Assembly (NCBI RefSeq): GCF_000243075.1
Contig: NC_016745.1
Coordinates: forward strand, 1,195,001 to 1,259,000
DNA: 64,000 nucleotides
Reading direction: 5' to 3'
Origin: Oceanimonas sp. GK1
GTDB taxonomy: Bacteria > Pseudomonadota > Gammaproteobacteria > Enterobacterales > Aeromonadaceae
Under the pieces are notes generated by a model. That model ran no database searches. It was not told the origin of the DNA and saw only the letters and a program-made list of their open reading frames with translations. Below, piece by piece: positions 35,968 to 45,401 of this stretch. The first letter of the stretch is position 1. Every line of letters starts with the position of its first letter. Made by a program: the position numbers and the translations under genes.

Positions 35968-37308
35968 TTACAGGCCCAGCTTCTTCTCAAGGTAATGGAT
36001 GTTGGTTCCGCCATTGCGGAAGTTCTCATCGCTCATGATTTCCTTGTGCAGCGGAATATTGGTCTTGATGCCGTCGATCACCAGCTCGTTGAGGGCGTGC
36101 TTCATGCGGGCGATGGCGATGTCGCGGTTTTCGCCGTAGCAGATCAGCTTGCCGATCATGGAGTCGTAGTAGGGCGGTACCCGGTAGCCGGCATAAATGT
36201 GGGAGTCCCAGCGCACACCCAGGCCACCCGGCGAGTGGAAACGGGTGATCTCGCCCGGGCTCGGCACGAAGGTACGGGGGTCTTCGGCGTTGATCCGGCA
36301 TTCAATGGCATGACCGCGCACCACCACCTGATCCTGGGTGATGGACAGCGGCAGGCCGGCGGCCACGCGCAGCTGCTCCTTGATCAGGTCCACACCGGTG
36401 ATCATTTCGGTCACCGGGTGCTCCACCTGAATACGGGTGTTCATTTCAATGAAATAGAACTCGCCGTTTTCGTAAAGGAACTCAAAGGTACCGGCGCCGC
36501 GGTAGCCGATGTCGACACAGGCCTTGCAGCAGCGCTCGCCGATGAACTTGCGCATTTCGGCGGTAATGCCCGGCGCCGGTGCTTCTTCTACCACCTTCTG
36601 GTGGCGGCGCTGCATGGAGCAGTCGCGCTCGGCCAGATGAATGGCGTTGCCCTGGCCGTCGGCCAGTACCTGAATTTCGATATGGCGCGGATTTTCCAGG
36701 AATTTCTCCATGTACACCATGTCGTTGCCAAAGGCGGCACCGGCCTCGGCCTTGGTCATGGCAATGGAGTTTTCCAGCTCGCTCTCGGAGCGCACCACGC
36801 GCATGCCGCGACCACCGCCGCCACCGGCGGCCTTGATGATCACCGGGTAGCCAATGCGCTTGGCAATGGCGGCGTTGCGCTTGGCGTCGCCGCCAATGGG
36901 GCCGTCCGAGCCCGGTACGCAGGGCACGCCGGCCTTCTTCATGGCGTCAATAGCGGACACCTTGTCGCCCATCAGGCGAATGGTGTCGCCACGGGGGCCG
37001 ATGAAGATAAAGCCGGACTTTTCCACCTGATCGGCGAAATCGGCGTTTTCCGCCAGAAAGCCGTAACCGGGGTGAATGGCCACGGCGTCGGTCACTTCGG
37101 CGGCGGCGATGATGGACGGCACGTTCAGGTAAGACTGGGTGGCCTGGTTGCCACCGATGCAGATGGACTCGTCGGCCAGCAGCACGTGCTTGAGATCGCG
37201 GTCGGCGGTGGAGTGAACCGCCACCGTCTTGATCCCGAGCTCCTTACAGGCGCGCAGAATGCGAAGGGCGATTTCACCGCGGTTGGCGATGACTACTTTA
37301 TCCAGCAT
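35968..37308 (-). CDS. accC: acetyl-CoA carboxylase, biotin carboxylase subunit
   Basis: Carboxylates biotin on AccB using ATP and bicarbonate, the first half of malonyl-CoA synthesis. It is an ATP-grasp enzyme of 446 residues. [13 protein letters not shown] is the glycine-rich ATP loop, [19 protein letters not shown] and [20 protein letters not shown] are the active-site signatures, and [11 protein letters not shown] follows. It lies 9 nt after accB in the aroQ-accB-accC operon. Confidence 0.98.
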   Translation of the reverse strand: MLDKVVIANRGEIALRILRACKELGIKTVAVHSTADRDLKHVLLADESICIGGNQATQSYLNVPSIIAAAEVTDAVAIHPGYGFLAENADFADQVEKSGFIFIGPRGDTIRLMGDKVSAIDAMKKAGVPCVPGSDGPIGGDAKRNAAIAKRIGYPVIIKAAGGGGGRGMRVVRSESELENSIAMTKAEAGAAFGNDMVYMEKFLENPRHIEIQVLADGQGNAIHLAERDCSMQRRHQKVVEEAPAPGITAEMRKFIGERCCKACVDIGYRGAGTFEFLYENGEFYFIEMNTRIQVEHPVTEMITGVDLIKEQLRVAAGLPLSITQDQVVVRGHAIECRINAEDPRTFVPSPGEITRFHSPGGLGVRWDSHIYAGYRVPPYYDSMIGKLICYGENRDIAIARMKHALNELVIDGIKTNIPLHKEIMSDENFRNGGTNIHYLEKKLGL

Positions 37309-37317
37309 GGGAATTCC

Positions 37318-37779
37318 TTATTCGATGATGAACAGGGGCTCGTCGAATTCAACGGGCTGGGCGTTGTCGACCAGAATGGCCTTCACCACGCCGGCCTTGT
37401 CGGCCTCGATCTGGTTCATCATCTTCATGGCTTCAACAATACACAGGGTGTCGCCCACGTTCACGGTCTGGCCCACTTCCACGAAGTTTTTGGCACCGGG
37501 GCTGGAGGCGCGGTAGAAGGTACCGACCATGGGGGAACGCATCACGTGGCCGCTCAGCTCGGGGGTGGCGGCTTCAGCGGCCGGGGCCGCAGGGGCGGCG
37601 GCAGGGGCAGCGGCGGGAGCCGGGGCGGCCTGCACCTGATACTGGGGCATCATCTGGGCCGGCGCCGGGGCGCCATAGCGGCTGATGCGTACCGATTCTT
37701 CACCCTCGGCAATTTCCAGCTCGGCGATACCGGATTCTTCAACCAGTTCGATCAGTTTCTTGATTTTACGAATATCCAT
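37318..37779 (-). CDS. accB: biotin carboxyl carrier protein of acetyl-CoA carboxylase
   Basis: Carries the biotin that shuttles CO2 between AccC and the transcarboxylase. It has 153 residues, with a basic N-terminal segment ([23 protein letters not shown]), an Ala/Pro-rich flexible linker at about residues 38-75, and the C-terminal biotinyl domain with the biotinylated Lys119 in [10 protein letters not shown]. coli AccB represses its own operon, so similar autoregulation is likely but not visible here. Confidence 0.98.
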   Translation of the reverse strand: MDIRKIKKLIELVEESGIAELEIAEGEESVRISRYGAPAPAQMMPQYQVQAAPAPAAAPAAAPAAPAAEAATPELSGHVMRSPMVGTFYRASSPGAKNFVEVGQTVNVGDTLCIVEAMKMMNQIEADKAGVVKAILVDNAQPVEFDEPLFIIE

Positions 37780-37815
37780 GAGCGTTCTCTTTAGTTTTGT
37801 TGATGCTGATATGAA

Positions 37816-38265
37816 TCAGCGACGGGCCAGATAGCGGGCCGCCGCCTCAAGGGCAAATTCGTAACCATCGGCACCCAGGCCACAGATCACCCCCACCGCC
37901 TTGTCTGCCAGGTAGGAATGATGGCGGAAGGGCTCGCGGGCGTGCACATTCGACAGATGCACTTCAATGAAGGGAATGTTCACGCCCAGCAGGGCATCAC
38001 GAATGGCCACACTGGTGTGGGTGAAGGCGGCGGGATTGATGATGATAAAATCCTGCCGGCCATCGGCCTGGTGGATGGCGTCGAGCAGAACGTGCTCCGC
38101 GTTGGACTGGACATGGCTGAGGTCGATATCACGCCCGGCGGCCTGCTCGGTCAGGCGGGCAACGATGTCGTTCAGGCTGTTGTTGCCATAAATGCCCGGT
38201 TCGCGTCGGCCCAGCAGGTTAAGGTTTGGCCCGTTGAGCAGCAGAATTCGGTATTTATCGGCCAT
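37816..38265 (-). CDS. aroQ: 3-dehydroquinate dehydratase, type II
   Basis: Third step of the shikimate pathway. It is a 149-residue dodecameric enzyme. The N-terminal [21 protein letters not shown] contains the active-site Arg and the catalytic Tyr loop, [17 protein letters not shown] the catalytic Asn and His region, and [19 protein letters not shown] the substrate-binding His/Arg residues. It leads the aroQ-accB-accC operon, 36 nt ahead of accB, as in many gammaproteobacteria. Confidence 0.97.
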   Translation of the reverse strand: MADKYRILLLNGPNLNLLGRREPGIYGNNSLNDIVARLTEQAAGRDIDLSHVQSNAEHVLLDAIHQADGRQDFIIINPAAFTHTSVAIRDALLGVNIPFIEVHLSNVHAREPFRHHSYLADKAVGVICGLGADGYEFALEAAARYLARR

Positions 38266-38544
38266 TGTGCAGCAATCCTCGTCAATCTTGCGGTATTCAC
38301 GTCGAGTTACAGGGAGCCTAGCGTTTTTTGCCGGTCGCTGGCAAATAAAAATACGCGTTTCGACCCGGTGCGCCCAATTATAGTGATTTCATGAAAATTG
38401 GCAGCAATTTACTGGTCTAATGACTAATAATTTTTTATCCGTGCGAAGGGATACGGCAGGCTACAGGCAGGATGAACGGCAGAACGTTCCGCAAACTGTG
38501 ATTGTTGCTGCGACAAAAAGCGACAGCAACTGAACGGCAGGCAT
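38266..38544. other. intergenic region upstream of aroQ
   Basis: The gene-free stretch between aroQ and acs is 324 nt long. It holds the aroQ promoter (38377-38404) and the acs terminator (38545-38573). Nothing else recognisable was seen. The long leader of about 105 nt before aroQ has no clear regulatory fold by eye. Confidence 0.5.
38377..38404 (-). promoter_or_regulatory. sigma-70 promoter of aroQ-accB-accC
   Basis: On the minus strand a perfect TATAAT (38382-38377) lies 16 bp after CTGCCA (38404-38399). A GC-rich discriminator follows. The predicted start site is about 105 nt before the aroQ ATG. Confidence 0.55.
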
Positions 38545-38573
38545 AAAAAAACGCCGCTGGAAGCGGCGTTTTT
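38545..38573 (-). terminator. acs terminator
   Basis: AAAACGCCGCT and AGCGGCGTTTT pair around a 3-base loop, with a run of T on the minus strand. It lies 17 nt past the acs stop. Confidence 0.88.
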
Positions 38574-38589
38574 CAGTGGCGGGGCTGGG

Positions 38590-40539
38590 TCAGGCGACCT
38601 GGCTGCGCTCTTCGATCAGGCGATCCACCACACTCGGATCCGCCAGGGTGGAGGTATCCCCCAGGGAGTCGGTCTCGCCGGTGGCAATCTTGCGCAGAAT
38701 GCGACGCATGATCTTGCCGGAGCGGGTCTTGGGCAGGCCTTCGGCCCAGTGGATCACGTCGGGCGTGGCGATGGGGCCGATTTCCTTGCGCACCCAGTCC
38801 TTCACTTCCTTGTGCAGCTCGGCGGACGGCACTTCGCCGGCGTTGAGCGTCACATAGGCGTAGATGCCCTGGCCCTTGATGTCGTGGGGAACCCCCACCA
38901 CGGCAGCCTCGGCGATCTTCGGATGGGCCACCAGCGCCGACTCGATCTCGGCGGTGCCCATGCGGTGGCCGGACACGTTCAGTACGTCGTCCACCCTGCC
39001 GGTGATCCAGTAGTAGCCGTCTTCGTCGCGGCGGGCGCCGTCACCACTGAAGTAGGTGCCGGGGAAGGTGGAGAAGTAGGTCTGCTCAAAGCGGTCGTGG
39101 TCACCGAACACGGTGCGCATCTGACCGGGCCAGGAGTCCAGGATCACCAGGTTGCCGTCGGTGGCCCCTTGCAGCTGGTTGCCTTCACCGTCTACCAGCG
39201 CCGGCTGCACGCCAAAGAAGGGGCGGGTAGCGGAGCCGGGCTTGAGATCGGTGGCGCCGGGCAGCGGGGTGATCAAAATGCCGCCGGTTTCGGTCTGCCA
39301 CCAGGTGTCCACGATGGGACAGCGTTCGTCGCCGATCACCCGGTAGTACCATTCCCAGGCTTCCGGGTTAATGGGCTCACCCACCGAGCCCAGAATGCGC
39401 AGGCTGGCGCGGCTGGTGTCTTCCACCGCTTCGTCACCCTTGGCCATAAAGGCACGGATGGCGGTCGGCGCGGTGTACAGAATGTTGACCTGGTGCTTGT
39501 CGACCACCTGGGCCATGCGGTTGGTCTTGGGATAGTTGGGCACGCCTTCAAACAGCAGGGTGGTGGCACCGTTGGCCAGGGGGCCGTAGATCAGGTAGCT
39601 GTGACCGGTGATCCAGCCCACGTCGGCGGTACACCAGTACACATCGCCCGGGTGGTAGTCAAAGACATACTTGAAGGTCATGGCGGCATACACCAGGTAG
39701 CCACCGGTGGTGTGCAGCACGCCCTTGGGGGTGCCGGTGGAGCCGGAGGTGTACAGAATGAACAACGGATCTTCGGCGTTCATTTCCGCCGGGGGGCAGT
39801 CGGTACTGACCTTGGCCACGGCTTCGTGCCACCAGATATCACGATGATCATGCCAGGCGATGTTGCCACCGGTGCGCTGATACACGATCACGCTCTTGAT
39901 GGTGGTGACCTCGGGGTTGGTCAGGGCTTCATCCACGTTGGCCTTGAGCGCCACCCGGCGACCGCCACGCAGGCCCTCGTCGGCGGTGATCACCACCTTG
40001 GCCTTGGAATCGATAATACGGCTGGCCAGCGCATCGGGAGAGAAGCCGCCAAACACCACGGAATGCACGGCGCCAATGCGGGTACAGGCCAGCATGGCCA
40101 CGGCCGCTTCCACCACCATGGGCATGTAGATGCTGACCACGTCGCCCTTCTGCACGCCCTTGGCCTTCAGCACGTTGGCAAAGCGGCACACCTGCTCGTG
40201 CAGCTCGCGGTAGGTGACCTTCTTGTCGTCCTCGGGGCTGTCGCCTTCCCAGATAATGGCGACCTCATCGGCCTTGGTGGCCAGATGACGGTCGATACAG
40301 TTGGCAGACAGGTTCAGGGTGCCGTCTTCAAACCACTTGATGCTGATGTGGCCGGGATCGTAGGAGGTGTTCTTGACCTTGGTGTAGGGTTTGATCCAGT
40401 CAACGATTTTGCCCTGCTCACCCCAGAAGGCATCGGGGTTGTCAATGGATTGCTGATACATGGCCTGATAGCCGGCCTCGTCCAGCAACGCGGTCTTTGC
40501 AATTTCGGGCTTGACCGGATGAACCTTTACTTCACTCAT
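38590..40539 (-). CDS. acs: acetyl-coenzyme A synthetase
   Basis: Activates acetate to acetyl-AMP and then acetyl-CoA, the high-affinity scavenging route that complements AckA-Pta. It has 649 residues. The AMP-binding loop is [19 protein letters not shown]. The A3-A8 region [11 protein letters not shown] and [28 protein letters not shown] is intact. Lys609 in [11 protein letters not shown] is the residue that is acetylated to silence the enzyme. A sigma-70-like promoter lies upstream at 40659-40687. The exonuclease and DUF294 genes upstream are a frequent acs neighbourhood in marine gammaproteobacteria. Confidence 0.98.
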   Translation of the reverse strand: MSEVKVHPVKPEIAKTALLDEAGYQAMYQQSIDNPDAFWGEQGKIVDWIKPYTKVKNTSYDPGHISIKWFEDGTLNLSANCIDRHLATKADEVAIIWEGDSPEDDKKVTYRELHEQVCRFANVLKAKGVQKGDVVSIYMPMVVEAAVAMLACTRIGAVHSVVFGGFSPDALASRIIDSKAKVVITADEGLRGGRRVALKANVDEALTNPEVTTIKSVIVYQRTGGNIAWHDHRDIWWHEAVAKVSTDCPPAEMNAEDPLFILYTSGSTGTPKGVLHTTGGYLVYAAMTFKYVFDYHPGDVYWCTADVGWITGHSYLIYGPLANGATTLLFEGVPNYPKTNRMAQVVDKHQVNILYTAPTAIRAFMAKGDEAVEDTSRASLRILGSVGEPINPEAWEWYYRVIGDERCPIVDTWWQTETGGILITPLPGATDLKPGSATRPFFGVQPALVDGEGNQLQGATDGNLVILDSWPGQMRTVFGDHDRFEQTYFSTFPGTYFSGDGARRDEDGYYWITGRVDDVLNVSGHRMGTAEIESALVAHPKIAEAAVVGVPHDIKGQGIYAYVTLNAGEVPSAELHKEVKDWVRKEIGPIATPDVIHWAEGLPKTRSGKIMRRILRKIATGETDSLGDTSTLADPSVVDRLIEERSQVA

Positions 40540-40658
40540 TATTCCGCTCCTTGGTTGTAACCATTGGTTAACAAGGTGACCCAGATGGTCGTTACGCTCA
40601 ATTAGACTTTCGGCTAGCCAAAGCCCGCCGGGCTGGGTGCATCATGCTTTCCCTGCCC

Positions 40659-40687
40659 AGTATACGGTCTTGCGAGGCGCTTGCCAG
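40659..40687 (-). promoter_or_regulatory. possible sigma-70 promoter of acs
   Basis: On the minus strand CTGGCA (40687-40682) and TATACT (40664-40659) are separated by 17 bp. The promoter lies just past the exonuclease stop codon, leaving a leader of about 110 nt before acs. Confidence 0.4.
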
Positions 40688-40694
40688 CCTCCTG

Positions 40695-41312
40695 TTAACG
40701 ACGGTTTAAAGTGGGTTCCGGTGCCAGCGCCAGGTACATCAGTGCCGTGGTCAGGGCATCGCCAAAGGCGGTATGGCGTGCCAGCAGGGGCACCTTCAGC
40801 TGGCGGGCCATGTGCTCGAAGTCGAGGTTGGGATCGATCTCGGGGTTTTGCCGCAGCTGACGCCGCCGGTAGAGGTGGGCCAGCTCAATGTGGCGGTTGG
40901 GCAGCTCAAAGCCGAACTGCTCCCGGGTCAGCCGGCTCAGAATGGCAATGTCGAAGCGCACGTGATAGCCCAGCAGCGGCCGGTTCTGAATAAACCCCAG
41001 CAGCCGGCCCAAGGCCTCGTGGGTAGGGGATCCTTCCCCCAGATCCTGATGGCGCAGGCCGTGAATGCGAATGCTGTCGCCGGTGAGCTTGGGGCTGGCG
41101 CCCAGGGTCAGCTCCAGCCGCTGGCTGGTGAGCACCCGGCGGCCACGAATGGGCACGGCGGCAATGGTCAGCACATCGGCCCGGCGCGGATCCAGGCCGG
41201 TGGTTTCGGTGTCGATGGCGATGATCTCATCGCCCCGGTAGGGCTCGAACAGGTGACGCCAGGGGCTGTCGGCGAACTTGCGCGCCAGCCACAACCGCTT
41301 CAGTGGCAGCAT
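40695..41312 (-). CDS. DnaQ-like 3'-5' exonuclease (DEDDh family)
   Basis: A 205-residue single-domain exonuclease. ExoI motif IAIDTETTGLDP holds the Asp and Glu, ExoII is LLGYHVRFDIAIL, and ExoIIIepsilon is ARHTAFGDALTTALMY with the general-base His and last Asp. It resembles the epsilon-like exonuclease often encoded next to DUF294 proteins, not the replicative DnaQ, which lies with rnhA. The ATG at 41312 follows CGGAG. A family A repeat separates it from the DUF294 gene. The substrate may be DNA or RNA. Confidence 0.88.
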   Translation of the reverse strand: MLPLKRLWLARKFADSPWRHLFEPYRGDEIIAIDTETTGLDPRRADVLTIAAVPIRGRRVLTSQRLELTLGASPKLTGDSIRIHGLRHQDLGEGSPTHEALGRLLGFIQNRPLLGYHVRFDIAILSRLTREQFGFELPNRHIELAHLYRRRQLRQNPEIDPNLDFEHMARQLKVPLLARHTAFGDALTTALMYLALAPEPTLNRR

Positions 41313-41336
41313 GTTGACTCCGTTTTGTGACTGTTG

Positions 41337-41417
41337 GTCATTCCGGGCTAGGCCCCGGAATCCATTCTGCAGACCACGGTGCAATCCGCCTCGGACACCG
41401 GCCTGCGCCAGCATGAC
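41337..41417. repeat. dispersed intergenic palindromic repeat, family A, copy 3
   Basis: It starts GTCATTCCGGGCTAGGCCCCGG and ends GCATGAC. It lies between the stop of the DUF294 gene and the start of the exonuclease gene, so it must be transcribed within that operon or separate it. Confidence 0.68.
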
Positions 41418-41423
41418 GGCACC

Positions 41424-43214
41424 CTACAATCCCCGGATCTGAAAGTGCACTTCCAGTTTCTGCTTGAATTTCTTGACCACGTGCAGGGCATGGCGCAGCA
41501 GATCCCGCTGGTGCCGGGGCAGGGCGGCCGGATCCAGCAACTGGCTGAGGCCGTCGCCGCCCCGGGCCAGCTGCTGCTCCAGCCGCAGTTGCCAGAACAG
41601 GGTCAGCGCCGCACTCAGGTTGTCGGCCTGCTCCGGTTCGAAAATGTGCTGGTCGGTGAGCAGACGAATGCGCTCCAGGGTGTTGGTTTCAAACACCCCC
41701 TGCTCCAGGGCCAGGGCCCGCACCCCCTGCACCACCGGAAAGATGCCGCCGCGTTTGATGTCGAGCCCCTTGTCGGACTGCTTGATGTCCCCAAAAAAGG
41801 TCAGCGGGGTGTGAAAGCGCAGCGCCTGAGCGGCGAACTCGCTCAGCAGCAGATCCCGGCCCTTGACCGCCGCCAGCAGGTGCTTCTGAAAACGCCGCAC
41901 CAGGGACTCGCGCCCGGCAATAAAGTGGGGATCGGCGATAATGGCCAGTTGCATATGGCTGTCCGGGGTATTGCGGCTGACCCAGTGGTCGAGGCAGGCG
42001 GTCCAGTCGTCCAGGCGCTTTACCCAGTCGGGATTGTTGACCATCACCTTACCCGGGCAGGGCGGATAGCCGAGCCGCTCCAGATAACGGCTGAACTGCT
42101 CGGCGTAGGGCAGCACCTCGGCGGGGCTGAGATTCTGATCCAGTATCAGGGCATTGTCCTGATCGGTTTTCAGTACCTGCTCGCCTCGGCCCTCGCTGCC
42201 CAGCACCATCAGCGCCAGCCGGTCGTGCAGCTCGGGCGGAAAGGCGAACGCAAAGGCCTTGCGCATCAGCTGGCTGTTGAGGCTGGCCAGCAGCTTCATG
42301 ATAAAGGGCAGGCGCACGCCGTTGTTGTGCAGGTTTTCCACCAGCATGCCGAGAGTGGCAGCGGCCTCGGCCAGCTCGTCGATGTTGCCGGCCCGCAGTA
42401 TGCGCAGCCCCAGCACCTGGGAGTGGGTGGAAAACTGGCTGAGCAGCTGGGTCATCTCGAGAATGCCTGCCAGCTGCTCACCTTCCATCACCGCCACCCG
42501 CTCAATTTTTTTCTGCACCATCAGCATCAGGGCATTGAACAGAAAGTCGCCCTTTTGCACCGACACCAGGTTGAAGCTGGCCAGCACATGCACCGGCTCG
42601 CCGGCGGGCAGTGCGTCGAGTACGGCGCCGTAAAGCAGATCGGTGCCGGTGAGCATGCCAAAGCTGCCGTCGTGGGCCACGATCAGCGACTCCAGGTGAT
42701 GGGTTTTGAGCAGCTGGGTGGCCTGAAAAATCGAGGTCTGGCCGTCGATCACCATGGCCGGCTGTATGTTGCTGTTGTCGATACGGGTAAGAATGAACTC
42801 CGACAGGTTCTTGCGGGGCGCCGCGGTTTGTTGCCGGCCCTGAAGATCCTGCTGAAACCAGGCGGCAAAGTCCGGATTGTCGGTCATCAGGGTGAGAAAG
42901 GCCTGGGTCGGCAGCACAAAGCACAGGGTTTCTTCCAGCGCCACATAGCCGTGGCGGCATTCACCGTCGAACTGGCCGCGAAGGTCGAACAAGTCGTCAG
43001 TGGTGTACTGGGCGAACACCTCGCCCCGCTCCTTGTGGCGCTCTTCCACCACGCCCTTGAGAATGATGTAAAGGCAGTCGAGCAGCTGCCCGGGCTCCAG
43101 AATGGTTTCCCCCCGGGCAAAATAGGCGATGTCGGTCTGGTCGAGCAGATCCTGGCGCTGGTCCAGGGTCAGGGTATTAAAGGGCGGATGATCGAAATTG
43201 AACTGATCCTGCAT
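41424..43214 (-). CDS. cyclic-nucleotide-binding/CBS/DUF294 nucleotidyltransferase-like protein
   Basis: A 596-residue cytoplasmic signalling protein. A CAP_ED cyclic-nucleotide-binding domain is at residues about 15-125 (ETILEPGQLLDCLYIILKG). Two CBS motifs are at about 145-260 (ILEMTQLL at the end). A DUF294 nucleotidyltransferase-like domain has GSEGRGE (339-345) and DQDN (351-354), and a helical DUF294_C domain occupies about 465-590. The RG-E/DxD pattern resembles GlnD-type transferases. Its substrate is unknown. The neighbourhood with an exonuclease and acs suggests a regulatory role in acetate use or in nucleotide signalling. Confidence 0.87.
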   Translation of the reverse strand: MQDQFNFDHPPFNTLTLDQRQDLLDQTDIAYFARGETILEPGQLLDCLYIILKGVVEERHKERGEVFAQYTTDDLFDLRGQFDGECRHGYVALEETLCFVLPTQAFLTLMTDNPDFAAWFQQDLQGRQQTAAPRKNLSEFILTRIDNSNIQPAMVIDGQTSIFQATQLLKTHHLESLIVAHDGSFGMLTGTDLLYGAVLDALPAGEPVHVLASFNLVSVQKGDFLFNALMLMVQKKIERVAVMEGEQLAGILEMTQLLSQFSTHSQVLGLRILRAGNIDELAEAAATLGMLVENLHNNGVRLPFIMKLLASLNSQLMRKAFAFAFPPELHDRLALMVLGSEGRGEQVLKTDQDNALILDQNLSPAEVLPYAEQFSRYLERLGYPPCPGKVMVNNPDWVKRLDDWTACLDHWVSRNTPDSHMQLAIIADPHFIAGRESLVRRFQKHLLAAVKGRDLLLSEFAAQALRFHTPLTFFGDIKQSDKGLDIKRGGIFPVVQGVRALALEQGVFETNTLERIRLLTDQHIFEPEQADNLSAALTLFWQLRLEQQLARGGDGLSQLLDPAALPRHQRDLLRHALHVVKKFKQKLEVHFQIRGL

Positions 43215-43290
43215 AAGGCCTCCTTGCCGTTATCCGCCCAGTATTACAGTGGTACCGGCTTTTGCCAGCCGACTTTGGTCGCAGGCGAAA

Positions 43291-43722
43291 CTATAGCAGC
43301 AGGGTGTCGGCGAACCAGAGAACCACGGCGTAGCGCAGCGCCTTGCCGATAAACACCAGCAGGGTAAACAGTGCCAGCGGTACCCGCATGATGCCGGCGA
43401 TAAAGGTCAGGGCATCGCCGCCCACCGGCGCCCAGGCCAGCAGCAGCGACCATACCCCAAAGCGCTGAAACCAGCGCTGGGCCCGGTCGAGCTGCTTGTC
43501 GTTCACCGGAAACCAGCGTTTGTGGCGGTAGTGCAGCAGGTATTTGCCCAGCCCCCAGTTGACCATGGAGCCAAGGGTATTGCCGATGCTGGCCAGAGCC
43601 CACAGCAGCAGGGCGGCGTCGGGCTGGCGGGTGAGCACCGCCGCCAGCACCACTTCCGAATAAAAGGGGGCTATGGTGGCCGCCAGCAGGCTGCTGCCAA
43701 ACACCAGCAGGTAATCAGTCAT
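43291..43722 (-). CDS. yqaA: YqaA family (DedA/SNARE-associated-like) membrane protein
   Basis: A 143-residue inner-membrane protein with about four helices. The segments ATIAPFYSEVVLAAVL, GNTLGSMVNWGLGKYL and LLLAWAPVGGDALTFIAGIMRV mirror E. coli YqaA and the VTT/DedA core, which is linked to lipid or small-molecule movement across membranes. It overlaps the end of the amidotransferase gene by 8 nt, so it is cotranscribed with the amidotransferase/amidoligase pair. Confidence 0.9.
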   Translation of the reverse strand: MTDYLLVFGSSLLAATIAPFYSEVVLAAVLTRQPDAALLLWALASIGNTLGSMVNWGLGKYLLHYRHKRWFPVNDKQLDRAQRWFQRFGVWSLLLAWAPVGGDALTFIAGIMRVPLALFTLLVFIGKALRYAVVLWFADTLLL

Positions 43723-44404
43723 AGAGGGCCTCGGGCCAGCTCTGTTCGGCGGCCTGCACCAGGTGTTGAAACAGCCGTCGCTGACAGGACAGGTAGGGCA
43801 GGTATTCCGGGTGCCACTGCACTCCCAGCAGATAGTGATCCGTGGTGCTTTCAATGGCCTGCACAAAGCCGTCCAGATCCCGGGCCACCACCGCCAGGCC
43901 GCCGCCGAGGCGGTCCACCGCCTGATGATGCAGGCTGTTAATGCGCCAGCGGGGCTGTTGCATAATGTGGCTGAGTCGGCCGTTGCCACAGCCAATGGCG
44001 GTCTTGCGCGGCAGCGGCGTGCGCCGGTTGGAGGTATGCAGTCGCTGCGGGCGAATATCGGCGTGCAGCGAGCCGCCCAGCACCACGTTGATAAGCTGAG
44101 CGCCCCGGCAGATGCCGAGCAGGGGCAGGCTGGTGTCGAGGGCGTGCTCAATCAGCTCTATCTCAAAGGCATCCCGCTCCGGATCCGCCGGCGCCCGCCC
44201 GGTGTCGTGGCCGTACAATGCGGCGTCGATGTCGTCGCCGCCGCCGATGATTAAGCCTTGCAGCTGGTCGCGCCGGTGCCGGTGCATGTTGGCCGGGGTC
44301 AGGTGCAGGCCCCGGCCGCCGGCGAGATGCAGGGCCAGGCGGCTGGCCCACCAGGCCAGGGGCAGCCGGCTGTTGGGGCCGGTCACGCCGATCAGCGCAG
44401 CCAT
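43715..44404 (-). CDS. class I glutamine amidotransferase / gamma-glutamyl hydrolase-like protein (peptidase C26)
   Basis: A 229-residue class I glutamine amidotransferase fold, related to PuuD, gamma-glutamyl-GABA hydrolase. The nucleophile is Cys99 in LLGICRGAQLINV, and the His198/Glu200 pair is in GVQWHPEY. PuuD-type motifs GLIIGGGDDIDAALY and ERDAFEIELIEHAL are present. It stands between YqaA (8-nt overlap) and the amidoligase (13-nt overlap), so all three are translationally linked. It could cleave a gamma-glutamyl amide made by the amidoligase or supply ammonia to it; the choice is open. Confidence 0.88.
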   Translation of the reverse strand: MAALIGVTGPNSRLPLAWWASRLALHLAGGRGLHLTPANMHRHRRDQLQGLIIGGGDDIDAALYGHDTGRAPADPERDAFEIELIEHALDTSLPLLGICRGAQLINVVLGGSLHADIRPQRLHTSNRRTPLPRKTAIGCGNGRLSHIMQQPRWRINSLHHQAVDRLGGGLAVVARDLDGFVQAIESTTDHYLLGVQWHPEYLPYLSCQRRLFQHLVQAAEQSWPEALYD

Positions 44405-45360
44405 GGGCGTACCTTCAGGCTCCAGGGATCGATAAAGTCGGGGGTCAGTTGATCCAGGTGTGTCAGATAGGCCCGGCAGGCCCCGGCCAGGCGCTGCTCG
44501 TTACTGGCCAGCCGTTCCACCTGCAGCCAGCCGGTCCAGGCGTGGCGCAGGGACCACGCCGGGTTGTCGATATCGGAGTTGGGCAGCCGGTAGTGCAGGG
44601 TGGGGCGCTTGTGGACCTTGTCGTCCTGTACCACCGCCTGCACTTTGGACTCGTCGTGCCAGGCCAGCAGGGGCAGCAAGTCCATGGCCCGGTTGCGGGT
44701 CGGGTTCCAGGCCAGGTAGTCGGCGGTAAAGCCGGCCATGTCGGGCCGGTAGCGGGGGTTCAGCACCAGTCGCACATAGTCCTTGGGAAAAGCGCGAATA
44801 TAGGGGGAAATTTTGCGGGCGGTGACGATGTCTTCGTGCTCCGTCAGCCAGTCGTGCAGGCACAGGTAGGCGCGAAAGTAGCGCAGCAGAGTGGCAATGC
44901 CGGTATCTGGCAGCTCGGGGTTGAGGTGCAGGCCAAAGGCATAATACAGGGCGTGGCGGGTGCCATGGGCGCCGTGTTGGCGCAGCTGTTCAAACAGGCG
45001 GTTGAGCTCATCGAGCCGGGACAGGGGCAGGGGCGGGCACACCAGCTCCAGCGGCACCAGTTGCCGTGCCAGGCTGCCCAGCAACTCGGTGGCGGCCTGC
45101 TCCAGCTCGCCGGGCGGGTGCCGGCGCTGGGCCCGGGCCAGTTGCTTGAGGTAGTCAAAGTCGAGCTCGGCGCGAAAATCCCCCAGGGGCGTGGCAATCT
45201 CGAACTCGTATTCGGACACCGGCCGGCGCTCGCCTTCCAGGGTGTCGGCCACCAGGGCCACCAGTTGCGGCAGGGACAGGCCGCTCAGCTCCAGCTCCAC
45301 CCCCAGCCGGCGTTCGGCACCTGCTGAGGTATGCGGCTCGGGGGGCAGGGGCAGTGACAT
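44392..45360 (-). CDS. amidoligase family protein (glutamine-synthetase-like COOH-NH2 ligase)
   Basis: A 322-residue member of the amidoligase family. The opening RRLGVELELSGLSLPQLVALVADTLEG, then EYEFEIATPLGDFRAELDFDY, and ELVCPPLPLSRLDELNRLFEQLRQHGAHGTRHALYYAFGLHLNPEL show the EXE, ELVSPP-like and HxH-type motifs of the glutamine-synthetase-fold active site. Known family members ligate an amine to a carboxylate with ATP. Genome surveys by Iyer and colleagues found them beside amidotransferase-like genes, as here (13-nt overlap). Substrates are unknown. It is the upstream member of the three-gene unit amidoligase, amidotransferase, yqaA. Confidence 0.87.
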   Translation of the reverse strand: MSLPLPPEPHTSAGAERRLGVELELSGLSLPQLVALVADTLEGERRPVSEYEFEIATPLGDFRAELDFDYLKQLARAQRRHPPGELEQAATELLGSLARQLVPLELVCPPLPLSRLDELNRLFEQLRQHGAHGTRHALYYAFGLHLNPELPDTGIATLLRYFRAYLCLHDWLTEHEDIVTARKISPYIRAFPKDYVRLVLNPRYRPDMAGFTADYLAWNPTRNRAMDLLPLLAWHDESKVQAVVQDDKVHKRPTLHYRLPNSDIDNPAWSLRHAWTGWLQVERLASNEQRLAGACRAYLTHLDQLTPDFIDPWSLKVRPWLR

Positions 45361-45401
45361 GGGCTCTCCTTGGTCAGCGGTAAGGGGTCAGCAGTCGTGG
45401 T

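Noticed and set aside
35995..37794. 599-codon antisense frame opposite accC/accB
   Set aside because: A shadow frame that is His/Gly-rich with no domain; the opposite strand encodes the intact accB-accC operon.
38749..40560. 603-codon antisense frame opposite acs
   Set aside because: A shadow of acs with low-complexity Gly/His composition and no ribosome-binding site.
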